From NCBI GenBank assembly GCA_963556695.1, contig CAUWAG010000013.1, positions 1,240,001 through 1,304,000 of the forward strand: a stretch of 64,000 nt of DNA. Direction: 5' to 3'. The stretch comes from Anthostomella pinea (taxonomy: Eukaryota; Ascomycota; Sordariomycetes; Xylariales; Xylariaceae). Of the stretch, positions 34,601 to 43,648 are shown one piece after another. A model generated the notes under the pieces. It searched no databases. It was not told the origin of the DNA and worked only from the letters and a program-made list of their open reading frames with translations. How positions within the stretch are numbered: the first letter of the stretch is position 1; the number at the start of each line of letters is the position of its first letter. Made by a program: the position numbers and the translations under genes.

Positions 34601-35307
34601 ATGCTGAAGTCCATGGTGCTCTCCAAGGTCTTGCAGCAGCCAGGGCAATTGGACACGGAAAACAGCTATATGTCTGCCTGGACAACACGTCAGTGGTAGA
34701 TGGGCTCAATGGGACTCCACCCGAGACATCACAAAACATTTTTCTACGATTTCAAGAACTTGCCACAGCACACACTCCTGGAGTGACCGTCAAATGGATT
34801 CCTGGACACAGAGATATTAATGGCAACGAAACTGCCGAGACACTAGCAAAAGAGGGTGCCATGCTGGAAACAGACACAATAAATCTTCCTACAATCTCTT
34901 GGGTCAAGAGAGATCTCAAAAGACAGGGCAAGAAAGAGTTCAACCAATGGTGGAAAGACCAATCAGAATCTAGGTATCAAGAAGTATACTCACATGCAGT
35001 AACTGAAAGAGACCTTATATCTTTTAAGAGGAGTACTTTACACAGACTTCTAGCGGCCAGATCTGGACATGGCGACTTTGCCAGATACCATGAACGCTTT
35101 GGGCACACAGATTCAAATGATCACTGCAGCTGTGGTGAGAAGAAAACACCACAACACATTTTCTTTTGTAAGAGGCTGGGGAAAAATCGGCTACTACCTA
35201 GGCATTCGCCTAGGACAGCTTGTTTACAATACTTAGGGGAGAGGAGCACAGAATGGGCAAAATTCGTGGAGAAGAGCAAGTTCTTTTCAACAATCTGCCC
35301 CCGATAG
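31615..35307 (+). CDS. LINE ORF2 polyprotein: endonuclease, reverse transcriptase, RNase H, 1230 aa
   Basis: Carries out target-primed reverse transcription. ATG 31615 overlaps the end of ORF1 by 7 bases in the -1 frame. Apurinic-type endonuclease, about residues 1-240: QEPW, AGDFNA (about 149) and SDH (about 220). Reverse transcriptase, about 480-760: YRPISLLSCLGK, DVKGAFD (about 578), GLPQGSPVSP and FGYADD (about 667). RNase H, about 945-1080: YSDGS (about 952), AEVHGAL, LDNTSVVD and PGHRD (about 1062). The final acidic position reads AET, Glu in place of the Asp seen in the copy at 62421. A C-terminal Cys/His motif (CSCGEKKTPQHIFFC, about 1170) is typical of the clade. Uninterrupted, so probably functional apart from the RNase H question. 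Confidence 0.94.
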   Translation: MLGTSNETHRHGHLVIHSVNTAGGQKSAGPTELAINLADYKGEQADIILMQEPWVGIPPGRRMGVKTHPNYDIYSPVDSWDSDSTRPRSLIYVRKYLQADQLRPYATRDITWVKVQGITFASVYRPCDNPQEVDDILEVWTPPFGCVIAGDFNAGDTSWDSSNPGYHGGTILAQTMADHGLDLISEPDVPTHDDGNVLDLVFSDVPMAEASVNDALQCTSDHETLRIVIPIQGDLDRVPKANHWIVPDDKLQELADNVQTRIHELPRLGVSPGQVDTFTQSLINMIQGCIRTVGKRPRQSRPTAWWNDDCKAAVQTYRALSKQTTSQEGRNSARREFRGVVRKARREYWQTLINSATEPKDLYRIVSWHKLSAGMRSPPIIIGDQIFESQESKANALRSATLERSTSDNDIIDPWSAQIIQPKPHIPLEYHVGLEEAEGCTLGTKSNSPGVDTLTVRILKACWPVIGEHIRALFQTCLLIGHHPKPFKVAEVVMIPKPGKKDYSNPRAYRPISLLSCLGKGLERLIAKRITWFVVKLGILAPQHFGALPKRSATDLVAALIHDIEQALDQGLVATVGTSDVKGAFDAALMGRLVVRMREQGWPGFLIRWVQSFMSERSARVRFEGTVTDIKALTCGLPQGSPVSPILYMLYTEPICARLGMKRRRFGYADDLATLCIGKNLKETAAEASENLHLLNQWGHNNAIEFDPDKTEIMHFSRKKNSDNPLICHGTMNKTAKHSMRWLGVLLDRKLNFKDHISHWAKKASRVANHLRGLCNTVKGLPVKSTKRAVKACVIPILTHGLEAWYPGIEKTGSLGETSACRIKGLLGTIDAVLRTAIRAILPVWKTHPGHILHFESQIPPAGVLAESIRRRHGLRLGRIDQRHPLVGRLQIQARKDPTRLQRSFQLVPDFQRPILTRPSWRKRPIRKDKDKETELFKQWLQERNVNTDLVIYSDGSQLDDQGTIRTGWGYTIRKGGTTQEVYRGRGRLLQAEVVDAEVHGALQGLAAARAIGHGKQLYVCLDNTSVVDGLNGTPPETSQNIFLRFQELATAHTPGVTVKWIPGHRDINGNETAETLAKEGAMLETDTINLPTISWVKRDLKRQGKKEFNQWWKDQSESRYQEVYSHAVTERDLISFKRSTLHRLLAARSGHGDFARYHERFGHTDSNDHCSCGEKKTPQHIFFCKRLGKNRLLPRHSPRTACLQYLGERSTEWAKFVEKSKFFSTICPR

Positions 35308-35510
35308 ATAGCCTTCCTTGAAGGACCAGATGGATGACCCCAAGGTCATACCGCCGCAACAACGGGGATGGGCCCGTGAGCGGGACTGACTGTACTTATT
35401 ATCTTGAGACCTCCACAACCCTGCGATGCAGAGGCTCTGGGAGGCGTGGTTTGCACTACTGAGGAGCTACCCCCACGTTAAATACAAAACAAACAAACAA
35501 ACAAACAAAC

Positions 35511-35855
35511 ATTTGTAAGAGGCTAGGAAAAAATCGGTTGTTGCCTAGGTACTCGCCTAGGACAGCCTGTTTACAATACTTAGGGGAGAGGAGCACAGAA
35601 TGGGCACAATTCGTGGAGAAGAGCAAGTTCTTTTCAACAATCTGTCTCCGATAGATAGCTGTTCTTGAAGGACCAGATGGATGACCCCAAGGTCATACCG
35701 CCGCAACAACGGGGATGGGCCCGTGAGCGGGACTGACTGTACTTATTTTCTTGAGACCTCCATAACCCTGCGATGCAGAGGCTCTGGGAGGCGTGGTCTG
35801 CACTACTGAGGAGCTACCCCCCACGTTAAATACAAAACAAACAAACAAACAAACA
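35511..35855 (+). mobile_element. LINE 3'-end fragment with (CAAA)n tail
   Basis: It repeats the last 170 bases or so of ORF2 (from TTTGTAAGAGGCTAGG), the whole 3' UTR and the (CAAA)n tail, directly after the tail of the full-length copy. It is either a 5'-truncated insertion or the 3' end of host copy A left after a deletion. Confidence 0.9.
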
Positions 35856-36300
35856 GAAGTGTAATTAGTTCGTCCTTCAATTATAAGCGGTCTTAAAGTA
35901 TATTTACATCTTCGCGGTCTTTTTAATAATTCTTACTAAGGATGGAGTTAATAACACTAACAATACTTACACTCTCATCGATGTTGCCAGACTCTGCTAC
36001 TATAGTAACAAAGCGATATGACTACACAATGGACAGTGGAGCCAGAGTATGGAGGCTTAAATGCACGTTTCGGGGCAAGAGCCTACCGAACCGGCTCGAT
36101 CTGGATATCTGGTCCGCAGAGACCATCAGACGGGGTTGTGGACTGCCCTAAGTCCACTTCCAGCTCGCATACGCTAAAGACCCTCGCTAGAAATGCCGCC
36201 GTCAATCATTGACCCCCGCTTGGGTCAAATGGTTGATTTTTTCACCGAACGGCAATGATGTGTTGGTGGTGGAGGCCCACGGGATTTAATCTTTTTTTTT
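35856..36300. other. Intergenic, AT-rich start
   Basis: No gene seen. AT-rich sequence follows the LINE tail, then unremarkable sequence up to a T-rich run at 36290-36307, which is the A-rich tail of the tRNA-like relic on the other strand. Confidence 0.45.
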
Positions 36301-36308
36301 GTTTTTTT

Positions 36309-36384
36309 GGACATACCGGGAATCGAACTCCGGGCCTTCCCGTGTCGTTGCCGACTGAAGACGTGTACCTCACACCCTACGTCC
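36309..36384 (-). ncRNA. tRNA-like relic with A-rich tail
   Basis: Read on the minus strand, GGACGTA at 36384 pairs with TATGTCC at 36315-36309 (7 bp, one G-T pair), and a B-box-like GTTCGATTCC is present. The T arm cannot form five proper pairs and the D arm is short, so it is not a working tRNA. It is followed on the same strand by AAAAAAACAAAAAAAAAA, as in a retroposed tRNA pseudogene or a minimal SINE. No target duplication found. Confidence 0.5.
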
Positions 36385-36639
36385 TGTGTTATTGGGAAAT
36401 TTTGGTCACTATCAGCGAGATATGAAGTAGTTGGCGCCGCCGAAGCTACCTATCCAGTCTCGAATGGCAGCGAGTACACCCGAGAAGGGACCGCAGTGAT
36501 CTTGACCAGGGATGAGTGAGAGGGTGAGGGCCCTGGAACGCTTACACTACTTTGGCGAAAATCAGAAATGACATCCTATCAAGGCTAGATACACGCTACT
36601 CACGCTGCTCAGTACTACATTAGAGATTCTGGTTCTCTC

Positions 36640-38388
36640 TCAGTCCCTCAATGTGACCCTGACCGGAAACCCGTCTGCTGGATGGGCTCCACCTCCGCCC
36701 ATCTCGGCCGGATACACTCGGTTGCCATCCACTGACTTGATACCCTTCCTCGGGTGAAGCTGGTCCCACTCGTCGTATGCAAGAGTAATGTCAAACAGTC
36801 TAGCCGTCATAACGAGTGCGACTTTGAGTTCCAACTGCGCAAGGGTCTGACCGATACAGCTGCGCGGGCCCCATTCGAAGGCTCTCCAGGCGCCTTTATT
36901 CGGGTGAAGAGGATCCCGGGGGCCGACTATCCAGCGTTCCGGGAGGAATTCCTCTGGCCTCACGAAGACGGCCGGGTTGTGCATGACCAGACTGAGGCTC
37001 CATATGTGGCATCCCTCGGTAGGATATTGATGGCCTTCCCTCGTCCGTGAGGATGATGTCGGGACGCCCTTCCCGCATGCTTCCCGCAGGAGGGAAAATG
37101 CGCAGGACCTCCTTGATAACTGCCAATGTATATGGTATCTGATTCATGAGGGTGGGATCGCTGTTGATGACCTGACTGCAATGCTCGATTGAGGGATCGG
37201 AACCCAGCACCTTGTGTCGTGCTCAGCGCGGACCTTGGCCATGGCTTCGGGGTGCTGGGAGAGCAGGTGGAAGCAGTACAGAAGCGTGCTGCTAGTGGTG
37301 TCGTGGCCAGCGTAGAGAAACATGCGAAGCTGAGGCTTCACAAGCTCCCTGAAAGCCTCTTTTGACGGCTCCGCATCGTTGCCGACTTCCCCCAGATATT
37401 GGTCCATAGCCAACGAGATGATGGACCGATTCGGCGCGCGAAATTCTTTGCGAGGGGAACGGCGTGAAAGAGCGAGTTCTTCGAATCGCTTATCTATCTC
37501 CCCATCGAGATACCTGTTCATCCGGTAGCTGTTGTACTTCTGGACGAGAGGGCGAGGACTAAGATAGCGGCGGATTGGGTTGAAAGTTGTTCCAAATTGA
37601 GTCCAGTACACCTGTCTCCGGAGGCAATCAGCGAGGGCACTACCCTGCGTCTGATAACTCAGACGAGCATCACTAAACCAGAAGCAGGCATTAGTAACGT
37701 CCACGGCCCAAAGCTCCATTGCTATCGATGCCACTCACAGGGTTATGCGGCTAATGACGTCGAAGGTGAGCCGTAGGATGAATTCTTCCAACTGGAACAC
37801 CTTCCTTTCTCTAGCTTGGCCTTGAAGAAGCTTGCAAAAGACAGCAACCTCATCAGCAATGGCTGGCGCAAGCCCGATCATGTAGCCGGCGGAGAAGCCA
37901 GGGTTGAAGAGGCCGCGCCACTTCTTCCACGTCGCTCCGTGCATCGTCATAAGCGACGGGCCGCCGTTGATGATTTCCAGGGTAGAGCACATGGCACCAG
38001 GCTTGTCGAGAAAGGCAGCCTCGACCTGGGCGGCGGCAAGTGGATTCGCAACGACCATGAGAGTGGCGCTGAAAGGCCACAGGTTGAGGTAGAAAATGCC
38101 ATTTGGAAACTGCCTCGCCATGTGCCGCACCACGACATGCATCGTCGTACTCCGCGGAAGGGCTTGGATGCATTCTTTTAATGCAATGAAATGACCAAAG
38201 ACAGGATGGTACTTGGGCATTGGCTTCGCTATCGTCAGAAAAGACTTGGGAAGCTCGAATGCTCAACTTTCTGCCTTGGCTGCTTGAAGCTTCCCTACAT
38301 GGTGCCGGTTGGCCCTCAGTCTGACGAGGAAAAGGGTGAGAGCAGCGACGGCGGCGGCCACAAGGGCTGATATGCTGAGGTGGACCAT
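36640..38388 (-). pseudogene. Cytochrome P450 with two frameshifts
   Basis: Membrane-bound haem monooxygenase of the kind found in secondary metabolism. ATG 38388 starts a membrane anchor (LVAAAVAALTLFLV). Introns: 38267-38229 (branch CTGAC, acceptor GATAG) and 37738-37673 (donor GTGAGT). I-helix AGHDTTSST lies near 37300, the ExxR motif EVLR near 37110, PERW near 36930 and the haem loop FEWGPRSCIG near 36855. The frame ends at 36640. Near 37215 the sequence has a doubled AC that shifts the frame by 2. Near 37045 four extra bases (GGAA type) shift it again. Together they add 6, so the ends are in phase but about 55 residues including EVLR would be misread. Real mutation or assembly error cannot be told apart here. 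Confidence 0.8.
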
Positions 38389-39990
38389 CTCAAGTCTCAA
38401 CCGGTTGACTGGGGAGAGTGAGAAGCAGGAATTGACAGGCGCTGGGCAGACAAGACTCCAAAGTCCTAGGATCAATTCGGTGGCCGTCACTAGATACGCT
38501 ATGACGGATAGATGGGGAAAGAGGGAAATGGGGTCCTTCGCAGGTTTCTTTATAACGGGTATCCAGGATGGTAATGGTCAGCGGTTCCACAAAGTTCCGA
38601 TCTACAACGATCCGCAATGGTGATAGGTAGAACTTTACGCCGTGGGAACTTTCTCGTCAGGTATGTATTTTAATAGGAACCGCTAAGCATTACCGTCCTT
38701 GCTACCTGGTATAAATAAACCTGCGAAGGCCCCCAAATTACGCTGTCGATCCAAGGCTCGCCGGGTCGCACATGAAAGGGACCCTGGTCTACCGCCTTTT
38801 CCGTGCAAAAGTCTGGCTTGGCGAACAGGTGGTAGGTGCAGGCCGTAGAAGAGTTGCACGGAAAAGGCAGTACATGTGAGTAAGGGATACGAGTTGGTTC
38901 CAAGCTTGTTGGTCGTTGGTTATTGGTCATTGGTCAACTGTCATTGGTGCGTTGGTGCGTTGGTGACGGTTGACCATCCCCTGCAATATACAATGGCCTG
39001 TGACACCTTCTGAGTCCACCGTGGGAGTAAGGGGAGGGTGTAACACCAGCTCTGTGCTCGACTAGTAGGTTTACAGTATGTAAGGTATCGTTGGCGTACC
39101 CGGACGATGTATTGTCGCTTAATGTTCTCTTCCGTCCTCCAGGCCTGCTGCCTCCTTGATGATAGAGTTATCGCAGGTTTCGCACGCACAGTCCACTCCC
39201 AGTAGGCAGGACGCAATCGATCATGCCGGAAAAATTAACAAGAGACCCACGCAGTATTGCTTCACAATGTCGTGGTCCATGTCTGCTTGCACCTTGTGCG
39301 TGCCGACAGGCATTCCAGATCTTCGGTAGCATCTTGTCTTGGGGGGCATCGTCTGCATCGTGGCATGCTTCGCGATTCGCATCTCTGGACGCCGGCACCT
39401 TCGCTGGGATAACGCACTGGTGCAGGTCGCAACCATGACCATGAGCACGGGTTTTGGTGTGTGCCTTCGCTACCTGAACACGCTAGGCCTGGTCGAAGAC
39501 ATGAACAGGAAGGTGGCAGTGCCCTCCCAAGATGATATCCGCCGGATACTGGGAGTGGGAAAGTTGTCGGCCGTCTTTGCTCCACACTCTCCCATTGCAG
39601 CCCAATGGTCCGCGGATTCCACCATGTCCGGAGGCATACGGGAAACCTCGTTGCCGCTCTTGACATTGGGTCTGATTGCTTCAGTGTAATGCCTGCCTCC
39701 CAACCCTAACCTGTGGTCAAGATTCATGAAGCTGACTCTGCAAGTTCTGCCATTGCTGCTGGTTATTCTCAAGCAATGGATGATGCCCTTTCCTCCAAAG
39801 CTATCTCTCGCAGAAATGTTGTGTCCACTCGGTCGCAATGATCACCTGGGCCCCATCCGACTCGTTGGCCACATGACCGAAACGCGGCTCGACGAAAGCG
39901 GAGTGGCACCCATGTCGTCTACATGTCGGGCTACTGTGGAGGGCTACGTCGCACTGATGATGACCTCTGTCACTGTAATCCGTGGTGTCT
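38389..39990. other. Intergenic with possible membrane-protein relic
   Basis: No intact gene. The plus-strand frame 39339-39689 has no ATG but contains hydrophobic segments and an RRHLRWDNALV motif reminiscent of fungal rhodopsin/PTH11-type integral membrane proteins (usually W-D-D). This is weak. The short direct repeat TTGGTCATTGGTCAACTGTCATTGG near 38923-38947 is the other notable item. Confidence 0.3.
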
Positions 39991-39995
39991 TTATC

Positions 39996-40560
39996 TCACA
40001 AGTCATCCGAGACGACAGACTGAAACAAGAAAGTGTACTGCTGCACTTTGGCCGCTGTCTTTCCTCCACCTTGCGCTTTCCAAGATACTCGCGAAGTAGC
40101 AGACGCAGCCCTCCCCGACCGCGAGGACCGCTTGGACAGTAAATCAATTGCGCCGGGAATTGGTACACAGGGGTTAAACAGAGCCACCCTTGGTAACGTG
40201 AGGTTTGGGACGTAGTCCTTGTCGATGATGTACAAAATCTCGTCCCATCCGTTGCTCGATACGAAAGTCAGACAGCACTGCCTCAACCATTCGGTCTTGA
40301 ATGTCGCAGGACCGGTTCTCCATGCCTGGTCGTGTTCGATGGCTAGTCGGTTGTGATAAACGTTCGAAACCATGGCATTGAACTATCCTAGAGTATGCCA
40401 GGCTTTTGCCAGGTTATCTAGACCCATTGGCGGCTGGGGAAACAGCACATCGTTTTGGCGGTCCCAAGCAAAGTATCTTGGCCGCAGCGCTGGTACGTAT
40501 TGCGTCGCAACCGGATGCCTCGCTCGGTGGAAAACGTCATCATCTTCCAGAGTTAAACGT
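39996..40560 (-). pseudogene. 2EXR-family relic
   Basis: The minus frame reads as the middle and end of a 2EXR protein (PRYFAWDRQNDVLF, then YHNRLAIEHDQAW and WDEILYIIDKDY). It contains a TAG near 40385 and has no N-terminal F-x-L-P-x-E-(L/I) motif or start codon. It lies directly downstream of an intact 2EXR gene on the same strand, so it is probably a decayed tandem duplicate. Confidence 0.55.
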
Positions 40561-40563
40561 CGC

Positions 40564-41457
40564 TCAATGGCAGCAGATCATCTTCATCCATGTGTGGGTC
40601 GCTGAACTCTCGAATGCTTTCTTGATTTCGTCTGACCAGCCCGACGGATCACACAAGGTTTCAACCAATATCCCGAACTCGTCGATACCGTCTTCGCCTC
40701 CTTCGAAGAAGGTCCCCTCGTTTCTGGCATAGTACTCATTTTCGATAAGATCGGGCCAACAGTACATGACCGAAGATGGCTCTGCTGGCTTGACGGCGGC
40801 TTTGGAAAAGACTTGAAGGTGGCGATGCATCTTGTCCGGTGCGGGCCATCGGAGAGCATGGTGGGTGGCGTGGCGGCTCTCTTCGATGGCATAGTAAACC
40901 ACATCAAGAGCATTGAACGGTCGGAGGAACCTCATCAGGTACCATATGGGGTTGACAGGCTTACTGAGATCCCAGACGAAGAAGGTGAGGAACTTTAGCA
41001 GGTCGGGGCCGAGCCCAAGATGCTGGATCGAGTCGGTGAATCCCGCTAGATGATAGTCCCAGCTTCTCTCCATCCAGTGCGCGTTGAATTTGCCGTCTAG
41101 GAAGACCATATCGTGCTCGCTGTTGTAGCGAACAATGCCCCCCTTCTCATCAACAGCGAGGGTGTCCGGAAAGAACCGTAGCGCCTCGTCACGGCTCTCT
41201 CGGTGGACCGCCAACATGGTTCGGAGACCGGCCGTCTGGTCTTTCAAGACATGACCAGGCCGAACGTGATACGGCGGCACGTCAGCACCCCAGGCCTGTG
41301 TCTCTGTGGCATTCGGTATGATGAGTTGGAGTGCGAAGACTTGGGCTGCACGTCCGTGGTGCACCTCGGGTGCGACGAAGCTCCAGATGTGAAGGCACAA
41401 TTCGGTAGACAAGCTGCTGAACTGCGCCGAGCCGGATGGAGTACCGTTGGTGGCCAT
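40564..41457 (-). CDS. 2EXR domain protein, 297 aa
   Basis: 2EXR is a large fungal family of unknown function, often expanded in accessory regions. ATG 41457 (MATNGTPSG) was preferred to the upstream TTG in frame; the frame ends at 40564. The signature is FSSLSTELCLHIWSFVAPE near the start and VHRESRDEALRFF about residue 80. A characteristic YNSEHDMVFLDG block and a DSIQHLGLG-like strand follow. No membrane segment or signal peptide. Two relics of the same family lie on either side (39996-40560 and 41691-42170). Confidence 0.75.
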   Translation of the reverse strand: MATNGTPSGSAQFSSLSTELCLHIWSFVAPEVHHGRAAQVFALQLIIPNATETQAWGADVPPYHVRPGHVLKDQTAGLRTMLAVHRESRDEALRFFPDTLAVDEKGGIVRYNSEHDMVFLDGKFNAHWMERSWDYHLAGFTDSIQHLGLGPDLLKFLTFFVWDLSKPVNPIWYLMRFLRPFNALDVVYYAIEESRHATHHALRWPAPDKMHRHLQVFSKAAVKPAEPSSVMYCWPDLIENEYYARNEGTFFEGGEDGIDEFGILVETLCDPSGWSDEIKKAFESSATHTWMKMICCH

Positions 41458-41690
41458 GTTGGCTGGGGCAGTCTTGGGGGCGTTTGATGCTGGGGTGAGT
41501 TTCGAGGCAGGCAAACAAACACACCTGCGAATCGGAGTGTCGCGCCTTGTGACAGTCCACAGCTGATACCAGGTGGTCGTGGTCTAGGTCACGTGTAGAT
41601 TAGATTAGATAATCATCTCATCGACCTCCTCAAGGGACAGCCCATCATCAGGCACATACTGACTGATACTGACTCTTCAGGGAAGCCAGC

Positions 41691-42170
41691 ATGTCTTCAT
41701 TCCCTTTATTCAGGCGCCTCCTCCTAGAGCTGCGTGGGGTGATCTGGCAGCTCGCGTTTGCGAGAAGAGGACCAGGGTACACTGATTCCAACTCCTCCCT
41801 CTCACTTCGACAGCCTGGAACTCACTTTGAGTAAGACCCAGGAGAGGAAATCACGACGGGTACACTGAAGTCCCCAGAGCATCGAATCTATACTGAGAGG
41901 CAACGAGGAGCTCGGCTATCTAGAATCTCCGCTCACGCTCGGCGCACCGCAGCACACGAGCGTCCAGGAGCCGTCTTGGCTGGAACTCAACAATTGAAGC
42001 TACCTCAAGCACAGCGGCCTGTGGTCCGCTTGCAAAGAATCCCGGAAAGAGTTACAGCGCATAATGGGAGATTGGATTGCACGGTGGATCCGCATTGTGT
42101 GGAGGAGATGGGTGAAGAAGGTTGGGGATTTGAGGAAGGCTCGGAGTCGGAAACCGATTCAGATATCTAG
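41691..42170 (+). pseudogene. 2EXR-family relic, opposite strand
   Basis: ATG 41691 opens with FPLFRRLLLELRGVIWQLAF, the N-terminal 2EXR signature, and stops after about 47 codons. After further stops the family's CKESRKELQ motif appears near 42033-42060. Transcription would diverge from the intact gene at 40564-41457. Broken and probably silent. Confidence 0.55.
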
Positions 42171-42420
42171 ACAGCTACACTGAGCCTTCCCCGTTCTCTG
42201 TGGTACACCGCTGCTATCCATGAGGGATATCTCTTGAGCTTGAGTATCTACGGATGTACTCACGTATGAGGAGAGCATAGAGAGCATAGGCGCATCATGT
42301 TGGACCATGTCACTGCAATCGCGTGGACCTACGTACATAGCAACACGCACCAGTTTGCATCAGATGGGAAAAGTTGTTAATCAAACATTCGTGCTGGTAG
42401 TGTACAAGTTCTCGCCGGCT

Positions 42421-43648
42421 CTAAGCCCACTTTCCTTTCCTTGCTTGACGAACTTGACGAACTTGATCACGCCAATTGGTGCTGGCATCGTACGCCCCAT
42501 TGGCGCCCACTCTGGACGCGACGTCATTCATCGTGAACCGTGGCACCATCGACGACTTATCGTTTGTGACCCGCTGGTAACTACTCTGGGTCGGAGTCGT
42601 CGGCTGTGTATACGGCGTCTTCGACAGGACCGGCGTCCCGCCGACGGGGATGTTCACACGGGTTAATACCTCCCCGCTGCCCAATTTGGATGGCATCATT
42701 GCCAAGTCCTGCCTGCCTTGGACTTGAGTTCGCAACCCTGGGGTCATCAGCCCCAGGGCCAGCAGCAGATGCAGAATGAACGCCGTAGCGTTCCCAGTAT
42801 TGCTTGCGATGCTGAGATTGTTAACCATCGTGGGTATGCCAAAAGCGCGAAAACAATCGGCCCAAGTACGTGCGTGGTTTCCGAATCTCTCCTGCAGCAG
42901 GTAATGTTTCTTCAGATCCCATTGTTCCAGTAGCTTTCCCTGGCTGTACCAGTTGGAAAACTTGACGGCTTCGTGGTTTCCATGATCACCACCACCCACC
43001 ATGACGACCTCTCTGGTGACGCCGGACTGTATCTGCGATCTGCTGAGGCCCCATTTGGCCGCCATATCGAACGTGTTCTCGAGCGTGGTAGCAATGTCTG
43101 CTCGTCGAATAAGTTCGGACTTGCCGAAAACGAAGTCGTACGGCTTAGCGATGTGGTTGGCCCCGCGCAGGTGCCGGTATGGTGATCCGCACGTTCGATG
43201 ACGATTCTGTGCTGCGTAACGACAAATTGCTGAAGAAACATTTCTCTGTCTCCAGCAGGCTTTCCTCCTCTGATAAATCGGCCGAGGTCAACTGGGCGCC
43301 GTGAAGTCGTTCGCGCGTGTCCAAGATAGTCCAGCCAATTTCCGTGATCACGCTTCGATCGTAGCATGCCGTGGCTACGGCAGTAATGAAGAAAACGACG
43401 GAGATCCTAGGGGCAGAAGGCGAAGCAGGGATCGAGATGGCTGTCGGCCAGTATTCGGCAGCTCGGAAGTTGACGTTGAACATGAACCATGTGTCGTTGT
43501 CATTCAGGGAGAACTTCAGGTTGCCTCGACTGTCGATGACGATGCGTCCGTGGGGGTCTCGCAGGAAGCGTCCGGGTCTACCAAGGAGTAGACCAAGCAA
43601 TGTCGGTGTAGGCCGAGCGGCGGCGCGCATGAAGGCGAGATCCTCCAT
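42421..43648 (-). CDS. DEDDh-fold (Gfd2/YDR514C- or QIP-like) protein without catalytic residues, copy A
   Basis: DEDDh proteins are 3'-5' exonucleases of the RNase H fold. ATG 43648 starts a first open part (to 43145) with DPHGRIVIDSRGN, then VATACYDRSVITEIGWTILDTR. The ITEIGW-x-ILDTR motif marks exonuclease motif I. The two acidic residues expected before it (D-x-E) are Ala in VATAC. The second part, open from about 43180 to 42421 in another phase, has YDFVFGKSEL, REVVMVGGGDHGNHEAV (motif II, Asp absent) and SNTGNATAF (motif III, Asp absent). The two parts need an intron or frameshift that I could not place. C-terminal tail is Ser/Thr/Pro-rich. Family identity is from motif order; loss of catalysis is read directly. 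Confidence 0.55.

Larger units (their letters stand above)
29904..35510 (+). mobile_element. Full-length Tad1-like LINE (both ORFs intact)
   Basis: 5' UTR about 140 bp (29904-30043), ORF1 30044-31621, ORF2 31615-35307, 3' UTR of about 170 bp and a (CAAA)n tail at 35484-35510. It begins right after TCATTGTCCCGTGCA of the older LINE, so it appears to have inserted into that copy. Architecture (CCHC-type ORF1; endonuclease, reverse transcriptase and RNase H in ORF2) is that of the fungal Tad1 group. No stop or frameshift was seen, so it may be mobile or only recently silenced. Confidence 0.9.

Noticed and set aside
36309..36384. Functional tRNA gene
   Set aside because: The T arm has at least two mismatches, the D arm is too short, and there is an A-rich rather than T-rich downstream sequence.
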